The notes: generated by a model not told the origin, from the sequence alone. DNA of 60,906 bases from Spirochaetales bacterium Spiro_05 (GCA_001603115.1 LVBG01000004.1:1-60906), one strand, 5' to 3'; positions 8,982 to 17,559 are shown, counted from the first letter of the stretch. Program-made: numbers and translations.

Positions 8982-9653
8982 TCAATACTCGGTGATCAGA
9001 ACATACCGGGCTTTCTCATCCTCTTCAATGTGCGGGAAGCGGGGAAGGTTCTCAAAAAATCGGTTGTCAGTATTGTCATCGTTGACCGCACTCACCTCTC
9101 CGATCAACACCTTGCCCGTCCCTTTCTTGGCATAGAAGCGGTGGTACATACCCTGTACGAGGGTGATGCTCATACCAGGGTGCAATACAACCATCTGACC
9201 TGCACCAAATTCGTAACGCGTCCCATCGATGCTGACCTCTACCGGCGTATCAAGCTTGTTCTCTTGCTCGTCCGAGTTCCACAGCTCCACTACCAGGTCC
9301 CCTCCCCCACGATTGATGATGTCCTCCATCTTCGACCAATGGAAGTGGATGGGTGTCTCCTGCTCCTCGTCAGAGATGAGCAGCTTCTCCGCATAGGGCT
9401 TGGGGTAAGTCTTTTTGTCGTGTTGGTTGCCATTGCGGATGGTAAGTACGACCAGCCCACGGTGGGTGAAGTCGTTGCAACCGAAGTCGGTGATGTCCCA
9501 ACCGAGCATATTGTCCTTGATCTCCTGACTGCTCTCTTTTTTCTCCTTCCAGATTTCCGGAGTCCAGTAGGCAAATTGCGGTATCTTGAAGTTGTGACTG
9601 TCGATGAAGGCGATGGCCTCGTCGATGAGGCGGTTGATTTCCGATCGTTTCAT
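8982..9653 (-). CDS. D-lyxose isomerase-like protein (DUF1498/YdaE family)
   Basis: This 223-residue cupin-type protein resembles the YdaE / D-lyxose ketol-isomerase family. The recognisable parts are M-K-R-S-E-I-N at the start, I-P-Q-F-A-Y-W-T-P, the very characteristic D-N-M-L-G-W-D-I-T-D-F-G, and H-F-H-W-S-K-M-E-D-I-I-N-R-G, which carries His and Glu residues that bind the metal in cupin isomerases. Known members interconvert D-lyxose and D-xylulose (some also mannose/fructose). ATG 9653 is chosen because AGGGAG precedes it and the family begins at this point; an open frame continues to 9713. It sits next to the sugar ABC operon on the opposite strand. Confidence 0.8.
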   Translation of the reverse strand: MKRSEINRLIDEAIAFIDSHNFKIPQFAYWTPEIWKEKKESSQEIKDNMLGWDITDFGCNDFTHRGLVVLTIRNGNQHDKKTYPKPYAEKLLISDEEQETPIHFHWSKMEDIINRGGGDLVVELWNSDEQENKLDTPVEVSIDGTRYEFGAGQMVVLHPGMSITLVQGMYHRFYAKKGTGKVLIGEVSAVNDDNTDNRFFENLPRFPHIEEDEKARYVLITEY

Positions 9654-9744
9654 GCACGTTCTCCCTGATGATGGTATCAAATTCATGATACTGTGCCTTT
9701 TGTGCCAACTCAACAGATACTTGTTGAGAGCTGTGTCACATTTC

Positions 9745-9772
9745 TTGACTGCTGGCTATATGCATGTATACT
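9745..9772 (+). promoter_or_regulatory. predicted sigma-70 promoter
   Basis: TTGACT (9745-9750), a 16-base spacer and TATACT (9767-9772) lie about 20 bases before the ATG at 9792. This is one of the best promoter matches in the window. Confidence 0.7.
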
Positions 9773-9791
9773 GATACTCCTCACACCAATC

Positions 9792-10541
9792 ATGAATACG
9801 GAACAAACGGCCTTTTTGGACACATGCCCAATTTCCCTCTTCACCAAGCAAGTAGGATGCATCATCCTTCTGTTGGTTTGTGTGCTCGTTCCATTGCAAG
9901 CACTACCGGAACAATCGTACAGCATCAGGCAAGGGATGAGCCTGTATAGCAGTGTGGTGCATACTCAGGAACATGCCTCAAGTACCCTTTTCACCTCATC
10001 TGCAGCTGACAGCACGCTTACCATCGGGCTGAGAGTGCTGGACAATCTGAAGGATGCAACGGTACAGGCACAGTATGCACTCCCCTCCCAGATGCCGTGG
10101 GCCCAAGGAGTAGTATCGACAACGGCACACGTAGGCTGGGGCTTGGCAAATAGCACACTCTTTGATGGAGTACTCGCCTATGCACAGCATCTGAAGGGAG
10201 GTTCTCTCTTGTCAGCAAGCCTTTCTTTGGGCCTGCAAGCACATTGTTCTGTGATTCCTTCGCTGGATAGACCACTGTTCAATCTCCTGCCGTATCTTGA
10301 GATGAGCCTGGCCATTACCCCTAAAGAGAACTTGGTATTGGAAACATCTCTTTGTACCGCCACCTTCTTTGACTACAGCGGCCAATGCTGGGCACCGGCT
10401 CTTGGCTTTGATGCTGCCTATCATTTCACCAAAGGTTTGGCTGTTGGCGTCAATGCTTTTGTGCGATTCTCCGATATCCATCCGGAGACGGTGATCATCC
10501 TTTCCCAGGAGGTAGGCGTGTATGTCGTACTCCAAAGCTAG
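9792..10541 (+). CDS. predicted secreted or outer-membrane protein, function unknown
   Basis: This 249-residue protein has a hydrophobic stretch at about residues 18-35 (C-I-I-L-L-L-V-C-V-L-V), consistent with a signal peptide with a long N-region. ATG 9792 is preferred over an upstream in-frame start because the predicted promoter ends at 9772. The rest is rich in alternating polar and hydrophobic residues with many Ser, Thr, Tyr and Gly, ending in a hydrophobic strand (V-G-V-Y-V-V-L-Q-S). That could be a small beta-barrel, but I recognise no family. The next gene starts within its last 20 bases, so it forms an operon with a lipoprotein phosphoesterase. Confidence 0.6.
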   Translation: MNTEQTAFLDTCPISLFTKQVGCIILLLVCVLVPLQALPEQSYSIRQGMSLYSSVVHTQEHASSTLFTSSAADSTLTIGLRVLDNLKDATVQAQYALPSQMPWAQGVVSTTAHVGWGLANSTLFDGVLAYAQHLKGGSLLSASLSLGLQAHCSVIPSLDRPLFNLLPYLEMSLAITPKENLVLETSLCTATFFDYSGQCWAPALGFDAAYHFTKGLAVGVNAFVRFSDIHPETVIILSQEVGVYVVLQS

Positions 10542-11433
10542 GTTTGGCATCATCCTACTGCTGTTGGCTCTGTTGGCAGGGTGTGCCCCGCTTGATCTGG
10601 CGAACATTGAAAGGGATGCCCCCTCAGCCAGCTTTGACGAGCCTGTCGGCAGTGAAAGCAAATCCTTTTCATTTGTGGTATTCAGCGATTTGCATTTCGG
10701 CAGGGGCAACAGCGGGGTCTACTGGAAGAATGACGTGTTCCTAGACTGGTTGGAATCCTATCCCACCTCTTTGGCATTTGCCTTGAACCTTGGGGACCTG
10801 ACCAGCGATTCGAAAGAAGATGAGTATCTGATGGCAGCAAACTTCCTGCAGGAACTGGAAGATTGGGGGGTGGATACCCACTCATTGGTTGGCAACCACG
10901 ACATAAGATATGATGGCAGGTCATTGTTCCGAAGATACATCCATCCAGAGACTGCCAGGCGTTTCAGCTACGGGGGACTCTCGTTCTATCTGCTGGACAG
11001 CGGCAATGCCAGCTTGGGCAGAACACAGCTCAAAGCACTCATCAAACAAGCTTCCCTCGACCCCAATCCCAAGATTTTCTGTTCCCATATCCCCTTCTAC
11101 GGGGGACCTGACATGTACTACTTCGGTCTTTCTGATGCATGGGAGCGAACACTGCTGGTGGACACCATCTTGGATGCCAGGGTCGGTCTTGTTCTGTCGG
11201 GGCATCTTCATCTTACGGAGAAACTGCACCACTTCACTGAAGAACATGCAGAACTGGTCTGCGCTTCCTTCCATGGCAGGGATTCACTCATCGAACAGAC
11301 GCTACCGACCTGGTACGTCTGTTCGTATGATCATATCAGCAATCAGATTGCAGTTGAACGTTACCAAGTGACAGAAGAAGGAACCATCACCACCAGAACT
11401 GTAGCACTGGTGAATATGCCTTCGACCTCATGA
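10522..11433 (+). CDS. lipoprotein metallophosphoesterase
   Basis: This 303-residue protein starts at ATG 10522 with AGGAGG 9 bases upstream. A hydrophobic signal ends in the lipobox L-L-A-G-C (Cys about 21), so it should be lipid-anchored outside the cytoplasm. The calcineurin-like phosphoesterase motifs appear in order: F-S-D-L-H-F-G, N-L-G-D-L-T, G-N-H-D and S-G-H-L-H. These supply the Asp, Asn and His ligands of the two-metal centre. Substrates of the family range from nucleotides to phospholipid head groups, so no substrate is assigned. A hairpin covers the stop codon. Confidence 0.88.
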   Translation: MSYSKARFGIILLLLALLAGCAPLDLANIERDAPSASFDEPVGSESKSFSFVVFSDLHFGRGNSGVYWKNDVFLDWLESYPTSLAFALNLGDLTSDSKEDEYLMAANFLQELEDWGVDTHSLVGNHDIRYDGRSLFRRYIHPETARRFSYGGLSFYLLDSGNASLGRTQLKALIKQASLDPNPKIFCSHIPFYGGPDMYYFGLSDAWERTLLVDTILDARVGLVLSGHLHLTEKLHHFTEEHAELVCASFHGRDSLIEQTLPTWYVCSYDHISNQIAVERYQVTEEGTITTRTVALVNMPSTS

Positions 11434-11474
11434 TGCAAAAGACCAGCCTCGTTGGAGACTGGTCTGTGCATCAT
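11429..11474. terminator. hairpin between convergent genes, covering a stop codon
   Basis: CATGATGCA (from 11429) pairs with TGCATCATG (to 11474), and an inner AGACCAG/CTGGTCT pair lies around a 12-base loop. The TGA of the phosphoesterase gene is inside the outer stem. There is no long T run, so it may be an mRNA end-stabilising structure as well as a terminator. Confidence 0.6.
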
Positions 11475-11486
11475 GCCCGCATGTAA

Positions 11487-13487
11487 TCAGCGCTGTCTTG
11501 CCATCATCTGGTGCAGCCCGCCACCGTTCTCCACATCAGTGAAGCCAAGTTGGCGCAGGATACGCATTCCGTAGCTGGAACGGGCACCACTGGCACAGTA
11601 GACGATGATCTTGCGCTCTTTGTCCTCAAAGCTCTGGGCCCAACTCTGCAGGTCATCAAGGCCTACATTGATGGCCCCTGGGTATGCTCCCATGGCAAAC
11701 TCCATCGGGGTACGTACATCAAGGATTACCGGTCCGTCCGATGCGACACGATCTTCGGCTTCTTTCTCCTCACCTGTCTCTTTTTCCTTCTTCACCGATT
11801 TCTTTTCAATGGGGAAGAGCGAGACATCGAGGTGCTCATAGCCAATGGCACGAGCGTGACGCTCGATACTGAGATATCCACCACTGACGTTGTACACTTG
11901 CTCGAACCCTGCTCCCTTGAGCATCCTGAGCACTACGTGGCCTTTCTGTCCATCATCACTGATCAGCAGGATTGCATGACCTTGGGGAATCTTGTCCAGG
12001 TTGTCCCTCAGCATGCTCTGGCTGAGGTTGTTGCTGCCTCTCAGGCTTGCTTTTCCGAAGGTAATCGGATCACGAAGGTCTATGGCGATCGGTTGCTTCT
12101 CCAGTACGAAGGTCTCAAGATCCTTTGCCAAGACGGATGGGCTGAAGCCAGAGGCATGATTCTGGGCGGTGAATGCTGCCATGTTCACTGGCCCGTTGGG
12201 GGAGTTGAACGGTGGAGCATACGCAAGATCGAGCTCAGCAAGGTCGTCGATGGTCAGCTTTCCAGCCATTGCAGTGGCGATGACATCTATGCGCTTGTCC
12301 ACTCCAACCCTTCCCGCTGCCTGGGCACCAAGAATCTGTTTGCTTTCCTTGTCAAAAATCAGCATCAGGCTTACTTTCTCAGATCCTGGGAAGTAAGCTG
12401 TATGGCTTGCTTTGTGCACAACCACTGCATCAGCATCGATACCTGCATCCTTAGCTGCTTTCAAGTTCAAGCCAACAGATCCTGCCACCGCTTCAAAAAC
12501 CTTGACGATGGAAGTACCGCTGACACCCTTGTAGGAGCGATGGGCTCCCAAGGCATTCTCGGCAGCCAGTCGGCCTTGCCTATTGGCAGGGCCGGCAAGC
12601 GGCATGCGGACAGTCTTTCCGAGTACAGTGTGTCTCACCTCGGCCATATCACCGGCTGCATAGATGAATTCATCGCTGGTCCTCATCTCCCCGTCGACCT
12701 CAAGACCACCCGCTTTTCCAATGACAAGACCGGCGTCCTTTGCAATCTGCAAAGTAGGACGTACGCCAACGGAGAGCAATACGAAATCGGTATCAACAGC
12801 AAAACCATCGTTGAGCAACACCTTCGTGTCCTCAATGGCTTTGAGGGATTTGCCGAGCTTGAGTTTTACCCCATAGTCCTGCAGCTCTTTGGTGATGAAG
12901 CCAGCAAACTCCCCTTCCAGGTTCGGCATCACTTGCTCTGCCATCTCCACCAGCGTAACGCTGATGCCACGCTTGGTGAGGGCTTCTACCATCTCAAGTC
13001 CGATGAACCCACCACCTACGACAACCGCTTTCTTCGGCTCATTCTCTTCAATGTAGTGGTCGATCCTGTCCATGTCTGCAAGGGTCCACAGCTGGAAAAC
13101 ATGCTTCTTGTCCACGCCGGGAAGCGGGGGGACAACGGGCTTGCCGCCCTGGGCAAGAATGAGTGCATCGTAGGAGTAGACTTCCTCTTTTCCGGTCTTG
13201 CTGTTGCGTGCCGTCACCTGCTTCGCTTGGCGGTCGATCTTGGTTGCTTCGGTATGGGTATGGACCTTGACCTTGTACTGGTCGTCGAAGGTCTCTTCAC
13301 TGGCGAGAATCAGGGAGGAACGATATTCGATGTCCCGACCTAGGTAGTAAGGAAGCCCGCAGTTGGCAAAGGAGACGTCTGCCCCTGCTTCCAAGAGGGT
13401 GATTTCCACGTCATTGTCCAAACGACGAGCTCGTGCTGCTGCGGTGGCTCCTGCGGCTACTCCACCTATGATCAAAAGATGTTTCAT
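11487..13487 (-). CDS. CoA-disulfide reductase/NADH oxidase-type flavoprotein with two rhodanese domains
   Basis: This 666-residue protein has an FAD/NAD(P) disulfide-reductase core at about 1-440. It shows G-G-V-A-A-G-A-T-A-A-A near the N-terminus, the redox Cys43 in F-A-N-C-G-L-P-Y-Y (same position as in CoA-disulfide reductases), and a second dinucleotide motif V-V-G-G-G-F-I-G-L-E. A first rhodanese domain (about 460-550) has S-D-D-G where catalytic rhodaneses have C-x-x-G, so it is probably inactive. A Lys/Glu-rich linker near 570-590 leads to a second rhodanese with the active loop V-Y-C-A-S-G (Cys631). Relatives reduce CoA disulfides, polysulfide or persulfide. ATG 13487 follows GAGGAG; the open frame continues to 13544 without a better start. 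Confidence 0.88.
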   Translation of the reverse strand: MKHLLIIGGVAAGATAAARARRLDNDVEITLLEAGADVSFANCGLPYYLGRDIEYRSSLILASEETFDDQYKVKVHTHTEATKIDRQAKQVTARNSKTGKEEVYSYDALILAQGGKPVVPPLPGVDKKHVFQLWTLADMDRIDHYIEENEPKKAVVVGGGFIGLEMVEALTKRGISVTLVEMAEQVMPNLEGEFAGFITKELQDYGVKLKLGKSLKAIEDTKVLLNDGFAVDTDFVLLSVGVRPTLQIAKDAGLVIGKAGGLEVDGEMRTSDEFIYAAGDMAEVRHTVLGKTVRMPLAGPANRQGRLAAENALGAHRSYKGVSGTSIVKVFEAVAGSVGLNLKAAKDAGIDADAVVVHKASHTAYFPGSEKVSLMLIFDKESKQILGAQAAGRVGVDKRIDVIATAMAGKLTIDDLAELDLAYAPPFNSPNGPVNMAAFTAQNHASGFSPSVLAKDLETFVLEKQPIAIDLRDPITFGKASLRGSNNLSQSMLRDNLDKIPQGHAILLISDDGQKGHVVLRMLKGAGFEQVYNVSGGYLSIERHARAIGYEHLDVSLFPIEKKSVKKEKETGEEKEAEDRVASDGPVILDVRTPMEFAMGAYPGAINVGLDDLQSWAQSFEDKERKIIVYCASGARSSYGMRILRQLGFTDVENGGGLHQMMARQR

Positions 13488-13527
13488 CAGATTCTCCTCA
13501 CTTATTTCGAGAAGAACAATACACTTT

Positions 13528-13564
13528 TTAGTTGCTAGTGACAAGTATTTTTATTAGCAACTAA
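13528..13564. promoter_or_regulatory. inverted repeat upstream of the reductase-rhodanese gene
   Basis: TTAGTTGCTA (13528-13537) and TAGCAACTAA (13555-13564) form a perfect 10-base inverted repeat with a 17-base spacer. It lies 41-77 bases before the start codon of the reductase gene. The placement suggests an operator for a dimeric regulator, possibly responding to sulfur or redox state. The regulator is not identified. Confidence 0.5.
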
Positions 13565-13618
13565 TACAAAAGATAAAAAATAATCGATAAAAAGCAATTC
13601 TGTAAAATTCCATTGTCC

Positions 13619-13840
13619 TCAATCGTGTGAGGATTCTTCTTCTTGATACTCAAACAAATCACCGGGCTGGCAATCCAAGGCCTTGCAAATGGCTTCCATG
13701 GTGCCAAGGCGAACAGCACTTACCTTTCCTGTCTTCAGGTTCGAGAGATTTGCCAAGGTGATGCCCACCTGTTGTGAAAGCTCGGTAAGCGACATCTTCC
13801 TGTCTGCCATTACCCGGTCCAGTCGTATGATTATTGCCAT
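13619..13840 (-). CDS. small XRE-type transcriptional regulator (YozG-like)
   Basis: This 73-residue protein is essentially one Cro/C1-type helix-turn-helix, with S-L-T-E-L-S-Q-Q-V-G-I-T-L-A-N-L-S as the recognition unit and G-T-M-E-A-I-C-K-A-L after it, followed by an acidic tail (Y-Q-E-E-E-S). Small regulators of this type are commonly encoded right after DUF2975 membrane proteins, as here (7-base gap, same strand). The pair probably forms a membrane-linked regulatory unit. The target is unknown, and no strong ribosome site precedes the ATG, so translation may be coupled to the upstream gene. Confidence 0.85.
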   Translation of the reverse strand: MAIIIRLDRVMADRKMSLTELSQQVGITLANLSNLKTGKVSAVRLGTMEAICKALDCQPGDLFEYQEEESSHD

Positions 13841-13847
13841 CGTGTAC

Positions 13848-14390
13848 CTATACCGTCTGTTCGTATTCGCGCTGCAAGATTAGTCCGTAGCTGAACAGCT
13901 GGGAGAAAACGAGCACTACCAGTGCATATACAGCCAGTGTGGGAAGCAGCTGAAACCTGAAGGAAACAAATTCTGTAAGCTTTCCCAACTCCTGTTGGAA
14001 GGCAAGCAGGAACAATAGTTGCCTTGCATAGGCCAGCACAAGCATGAGATATGCTATGCGTTTGATGGATAGTGGGAGGCTTTGGGTAAAGGCTTTCTCA
14101 CGCTCCAAGCTAATGAGCATCGATCGCACCAAGAAGAGCATCAGCAGACCCAGTGTCAAGCAAGCGATGAGCAAGAGGCAGTACAGCACATACGAACCCA
14201 GCGAGGAGGCTTGCACGGAAATGGCAAGTTGAAGACCCTCAAAGAGCACCAAGGGAAGCGAATAGGTGCCTTGCACTCCCATGACGATCAAATGGATGCC
14301 AAGGCCCAGAATAGCAAGTCCACCAAGGAGAAGGCTGATGGTAAACACGATGACAAGTTGACGCAATCCTTTATCAGATAGTTGAAGCAT
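13848..14390 (-). CDS. DUF2975-type membrane protein
   Basis: This 180-residue protein has four hydrophobic segments (about 10-35, 60-85, 105-125, 140-170) and a short basic end, the usual DUF2975 layout. A good AGGAGG precedes ATG 14390. Its neighbour is the small XRE regulator that typically accompanies this family. The family's biochemical role is not established. The promoter region holds the repeats TTTATCG-TTTATCG and the palindrome TTATCGATAA (14422-14439), a possible site for the paired regulator. Confidence 0.75.
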   Translation of the reverse strand: MLQLSDKGLRQLVIVFTISLLLGGLAILGLGIHLIVMGVQGTYSLPLVLFEGLQLAISVQASSLGSYVLYCLLLIACLTLGLLMLFLVRSMLISLEREKAFTQSLPLSIKRIAYLMLVLAYARQLLFLLAFQQELGKLTEFVSFRFQLLPTLAVYALVVLVFSQLFSYGLILQREYEQTV

Positions 14391-14421
14391 GAGAGCCTCC
14401 TGTATTGTTTTACAGGTATTA

Positions 14422-14439
14422 TTTATCGTTTATCGATAA
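14422..14439. promoter_or_regulatory. TTATCG repeats/palindrome in the DUF2975 promoter region
   Basis: Two adjacent copies of TTTATCG (14422-14435) run into the palindrome TTATCGATAA (14430-14439), about 32 bases before the DUF2975 start and facing the ABC exporter gene on the other strand. A similar TAATCGATAA occurs at 13581-13590, just beyond the XRE regulator gene. This could be its binding site, which is a weak inference. Confidence 0.3.
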
Positions 14440-14536
14440 TTTTGTCAAGCAGTCTCTCGTCAAAAACCTGACGATAAAGCACAATTACTCCACATTGCTT
14501 TTGCCTGTTTGCCTTACCCATGCAATACTGGGAGAC

Positions 14537-15439
14537 ATGGAAACAGTGATTGATGTGCAGCATATCAGCAAGCGATACAAAGCTTGTACGGCCCTATCGG
14601 ATGTTACCCTCAGCATAGCAAAAGGGGAAATCTGCGGATTCATCGGAAAGAATGGAGCGGGAAAGACTACCCTGCTGCGCATCCTCACTGACCTGATGAG
14701 ACCAGATGAGGGAGAGTACGCCTTGCTGGGAAAGACAAGCACCAGCAAAATGATCAATCGAAGGAAGATAGGTGCTCTGGTCGAGTCTCCTGCTTTCTAT
14801 GCTGACCTATCTGCAGAAGAAAACCTGAAGCAACTGTTCAGAATCAGGAAGGTCAAATCGTTTGAAAGTGTGCAGCAGCTGCTCAGGCTGGTGGGGCTTG
14901 AGGATACCAGAAAGAAACCAGTAAAAGAGTTCTCCCTTGGCATGAAACAAAAGCTTGGCTTGGCAATGGCACTTGAGGGAGACCCTGAAATCATCATCCT
15001 TGATGAGCCGATGAACGGCCTCGACCCACAAGCAATCATCTCGCTACGAAACCTGATCCTGCACCTGAACCGCGAGAAAGGGGTGACCTTTCTCATCTCA
15101 AGCCATATCCTCGGAGAACTCACCAAGATTGCCACAAGCTACATATTCATTCATGAGGGGAAGCTTGTTCGCCAGATGACAGCTTCCGAACTGGATGCGG
15201 CGTGTACACGTTCTCTGCGTATCACAGTCTCCGACCCAGCCAAGGCTGAGAACATCCTCACCGAACATGCGATTCACTGCACCTTGTTGCCGAATACCCA
15301 ACTGCATGCAGCCACGGAGAAAAGCGTCACAGAGCTGGTCCTGCTGCTGCATAAGAGTGGTGTTGTGGTTAAGGAATGCCATGAACAGCTTGAGCATCTC
15401 GAAGCGTACTTTATCAGTCTGGTAGGAGAAAAATTGTGA
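14537..15439 (+). CDS. ABC exporter ATP-binding protein (BcrA/multidrug type)
   Basis: About 300 residues. Walker A is G-K-N-G-A-G-K-T-T, the signature is F-S-L-G-M-K-Q-K-L-G, and Walker B is I-I-I-L-D-E-P-M-N-G-L-D-P. The signature L-G-M-K-Q-K and the C-terminal extension resemble bacitracin or lantibiotic-immunity and YxlF-type exporters. ATG 14537 is the first start that gives a normal N-terminus (D-V-Q-H-I-S-K-R-Y); the upstream open frame has no ribosome site. GGGAG is very close to the ATG. The stop overlaps the permease start, so the two form one exporter. Confidence 0.9.
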   Translation: METVIDVQHISKRYKACTALSDVTLSIAKGEICGFIGKNGAGKTTLLRILTDLMRPDEGEYALLGKTSTSKMINRRKIGALVESPAFYADLSAEENLKQLFRIRKVKSFESVQQLLRLVGLEDTRKKPVKEFSLGMKQKLGLAMALEGDPEIIILDEPMNGLDPQAIISLRNLILHLNREKGVTFLISSHILGELTKIATSYIFIHEGKLVRQMTASELDAACTRSLRITVSDPAKAENILTEHAIHCTLLPNTQLHAATEKSVTELVLLLHKSGVVVKECHEQLEHLEAYFISLVGEKL

Positions 15440-16164
15440 TGCGTTCAGATATCTACCTGATGTTTCGGCTGAAGTGGCTGAAACTTTCCATGCTCTTCAT
15501 GCTGCTTGCAGCTTCTGCACTGGTTGCCATGCAGAAGCTTGCAATGGACTATGTCGTGAAGATCGACAGGGTGCTGTTTCTTCCATTGGTGATGTACGGA
15601 ATAGCAGTAGCTGCACTGATAAGCATGACCAGCGGAAGTGATTTTGATGAGGGCTTCATACGAAACAAGCTATTCGCCGGACAGAGCAGAAGACAGATCT
15701 ATCTTGCTCATGAAGTCGCCAATCTGGTGGGAGCAATCGTGCTCTACTGCATAACGGTGCTGTTCACGCTTGTGATCAGCATCAAGATGTTTGAGATCAA
15801 TGTGTCAATACAAACCCTTGCAGTCTATTTCTTCTTGGGCCTTTTCACGTGCGTAGCATACAGCTGCATTTTCCATATGATTGCAATGCTTGCCGGTCGT
15901 CCTTTCCTCTCCTCGGCAATTTGCCTTATCCTTGCAGTGCTGATGCTGCTACTGAGCATCTACACCAATTCAGCGCTTGTACAGGGAAATGAACCAAATG
16001 CCTTTCACTTGTTCTTGTATGATCTGAATCCTACCGGACAGATAGCCCAGCTCTCTTCCATGCAGGTTCTGAATCCCCTCCGCTCTATCACACTTGATGT
16101 GTTGTGGGTTCTGATCACCCATGCCATTGGCTTGTCGCTTTTCGGGAAAAAAGCGTTTCAGTAG
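15436..16164 (+). CDS. ABC-2 type permease subunit
   Basis: This 242-residue protein has six hydrophobic segments and no catalytic motif, as expected for the membrane half of the exporter encoded just upstream. The pattern G-S-D-F-D-E-G-F-I-R-N-K-L-F-A-G followed by R-R-Q-I-Y is typical of ABC-2 permeases of the bacitracin-resistance and immunity group. The GTG at 15436 overlaps the TGA of the ATPase gene (GTGATG), and the adjacent ATG at 15439 is an equally good start. The exported substrate is unknown. Confidence 0.8.
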   Translation: MMRSDIYLMFRLKWLKLSMLFMLLAASALVAMQKLAMDYVVKIDRVLFLPLVMYGIAVAALISMTSGSDFDEGFIRNKLFAGQSRRQIYLAHEVANLVGAIVLYCITVLFTLVISIKMFEINVSIQTLAVYFFLGLFTCVAYSCIFHMIAMLAGRPFLSSAICLILAVLMLLLSIYTNSALVQGNEPNAFHLFLYDLNPTGQIAQLSSMQVLNPLRSITLDVLWVLITHAIGLSLFGKKAFQ

Positions 16165-16374
16165 ATTGCTGTTGCCTGACAAAGGAGAGCGTATAAGATT
16201 AAGTAGTCTCTCCATCAAAGAAAAATGGGACTATGAGTCATGCTCCTGCCGATCCGACATAGTACAAGCAGGGCGTAAAATGATAGGCTAAGGAAGATGT
16301 GTTTGATCGGTTTTGCATTCTCACTTGGGGCATGCACTTATCACTATCGATTCCTTATGCTTGGAGAACGAAGT

Positions 16375-17256
16375 ATGAAAAGAAAACCCCTTATGATTCA
16401 TTGGATCTATGCAATCATCCTGGTCCTTACACTGGTTGTGGCACTCACCGGCCTGTACTCTACCAATGCTGGATTTCCTTATGACTATGTCAATCAATAT
16501 GGCACTACGGTAAGGATTTATGGGGATGGGCTCTATGCCAATGATTCCTTTTTCAAGGCACCCATTTTCAGAGCCTCTGATGCAACGATGCTCTTTTTGG
16601 TTGTTCCCCTTTTCCTGCTCTTTCTCATCAGAAACATTGCAAAGCAGGACAAGCTGAGTCGTTCTTTGCTGTTGGGCAGCGTATCGATGGTGCTCTATTA
16701 CTCCTCTTCTTTGGCTTTTGGGGCCATCTATAACGATTTGCATCTGGCCTACATAGCACTCTTTGCACTCTCTCTGTTCACCACGATCGTTTTGCTTTCG
16801 CAGGAAAACCACGACTACTCTGGTATTACACTGCCGTACAAGGCGATATATGCCTTCCTCACCATTTCGGGCATTGCGCTTATCGTTGCCTGGTTGCCGG
16901 ATATCCTATCTGCAATGCTGAAGAGGACATCCCTGGCTCACATAGAGAACTATACGACAGAAATCACCTATGTTCTGGATATGGGCATCATTGCACCCGC
17001 TTGTTTCATTACCATGAGGCTATTGCAAAAACGAGAATCCCTCGGCTATGAATTGCTTACCATGATACTCTTTGTGTGTTCAGCCATGGGAATCATGGTT
17101 TGTGTGCAAACAATATTTCAGACGGCTGCCGGAATAGTTTTGCCTATCGAAGCGATCATTACCAAAATGGCAATTTTCGTTGCACTTGCAGCCTTTTCCA
17201 TTACCCTTCTAGGTATCCTGCTGAGAAGGACTGCCAAGCATTCTGATAGGACGTAA
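16375..17256 (+). CDS. polytopic membrane protein, function unknown
   Basis: ATG 16375 gives 293 residues and is preferred over an upstream in-frame start at 16297 because TTGGAG lies about 9 bases before it. The protein has seven to eight hydrophobic segments: one near the N-terminus, an extramembrane loop with many Tyr, Asn and Asp (residues 30-65), then six or seven helices and a basic C-terminal end. I recognise no family. The 210 bases before it hold no obvious gene. It does not overlap the ABC permease gene, so co-transcription is uncertain. Confidence 0.6.
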   Translation: MKRKPLMIHWIYAIILVLTLVVALTGLYSTNAGFPYDYVNQYGTTVRIYGDGLYANDSFFKAPIFRASDATMLFLVVPLFLLFLIRNIAKQDKLSRSLLLGSVSMVLYYSSSLAFGAIYNDLHLAYIALFALSLFTTIVLLSQENHDYSGITLPYKAIYAFLTISGIALIVAWLPDILSAMLKRTSLAHIENYTTEITYVLDMGIIAPACFITMRLLQKRESLGYELLTMILFVCSAMGIMVCVQTIFQTAAGIVLPIEAIITKMAIFVALAAFSITLLGILLRRTAKHSDRT

Positions 17257-17445
17257 ACAGGAGAATTCGGCCTATCTTCATTGGCATAATGAGAAGAGTA
17301 TCAAGGGCTCTTTAGGAGATTTGGATCCTCTTGGCTACTGGAAGAAATTTGGATCAACTGCCAGAATAGGTCCAACTTTTCGTCTGCACTCCCTACTCGG
17401 GACTTTCACCCTTTGAGAATTGCTTATACCGAGCGCACAATAACA

Positions 17446-17471
17446 AAGGACCAATCCGAAGACTGGTCCTT
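17446..17471. terminator. terminator downstream of tRNA-Val
   Basis: AAGGACCA (17446-17453) pairs with TGGTCCTT (17464-17471), and an inner TC/GA pair closes a CGAA tetraloop. On the minus strand the hairpin follows the tRNA by 3 bases and is followed by a T-rich stretch. Confidence 0.75.
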
Positions 17472-17474
17472 GAT

Positions 17475-17545
17475 GGGCGCGATTGGGTTTGAACCAACGA
17501 CTTCTACCGTGTGAAGGTAGCACTCTCCCGCTGAGTTACGCGCCC
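17475..17545 (-). tRNA. tRNA-Val (anticodon CAC)
   Basis: The minus strand folds as a complete cloverleaf. The acceptor stem GGGCGCG/CGCGCCC is perfect. The D-arm is ACTC/GAGT. The anticodon stem CTACC/GGTAG carries the loop TTCACAC, giving anticodon CAC. The T-arm GTTGG/CCAAT carries the loop TTCAAAC. The 3' CCA is not encoded (ATCA follows). It has its own promoter and terminator, so it is a single-gene transcript reading GUG codons. Confidence 0.95.
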
Positions 17546-17559
17546 GAGTTACTTTGACT

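Noticed and set aside
11511..13343. Long open frame on the plus strand (610 codons) opposite the reductase-rhodanese gene
   Set aside because: It is antisense to a gene with clear motifs, shows no family pattern and no ribosome site. It is a by-product of codon bias.
17257..17445. Possible small gene or RNA between the membrane protein gene and the tRNA
   Set aside because: Open frames here are short and overlap the tRNA antisense; I saw no structured RNA or ribosome site.
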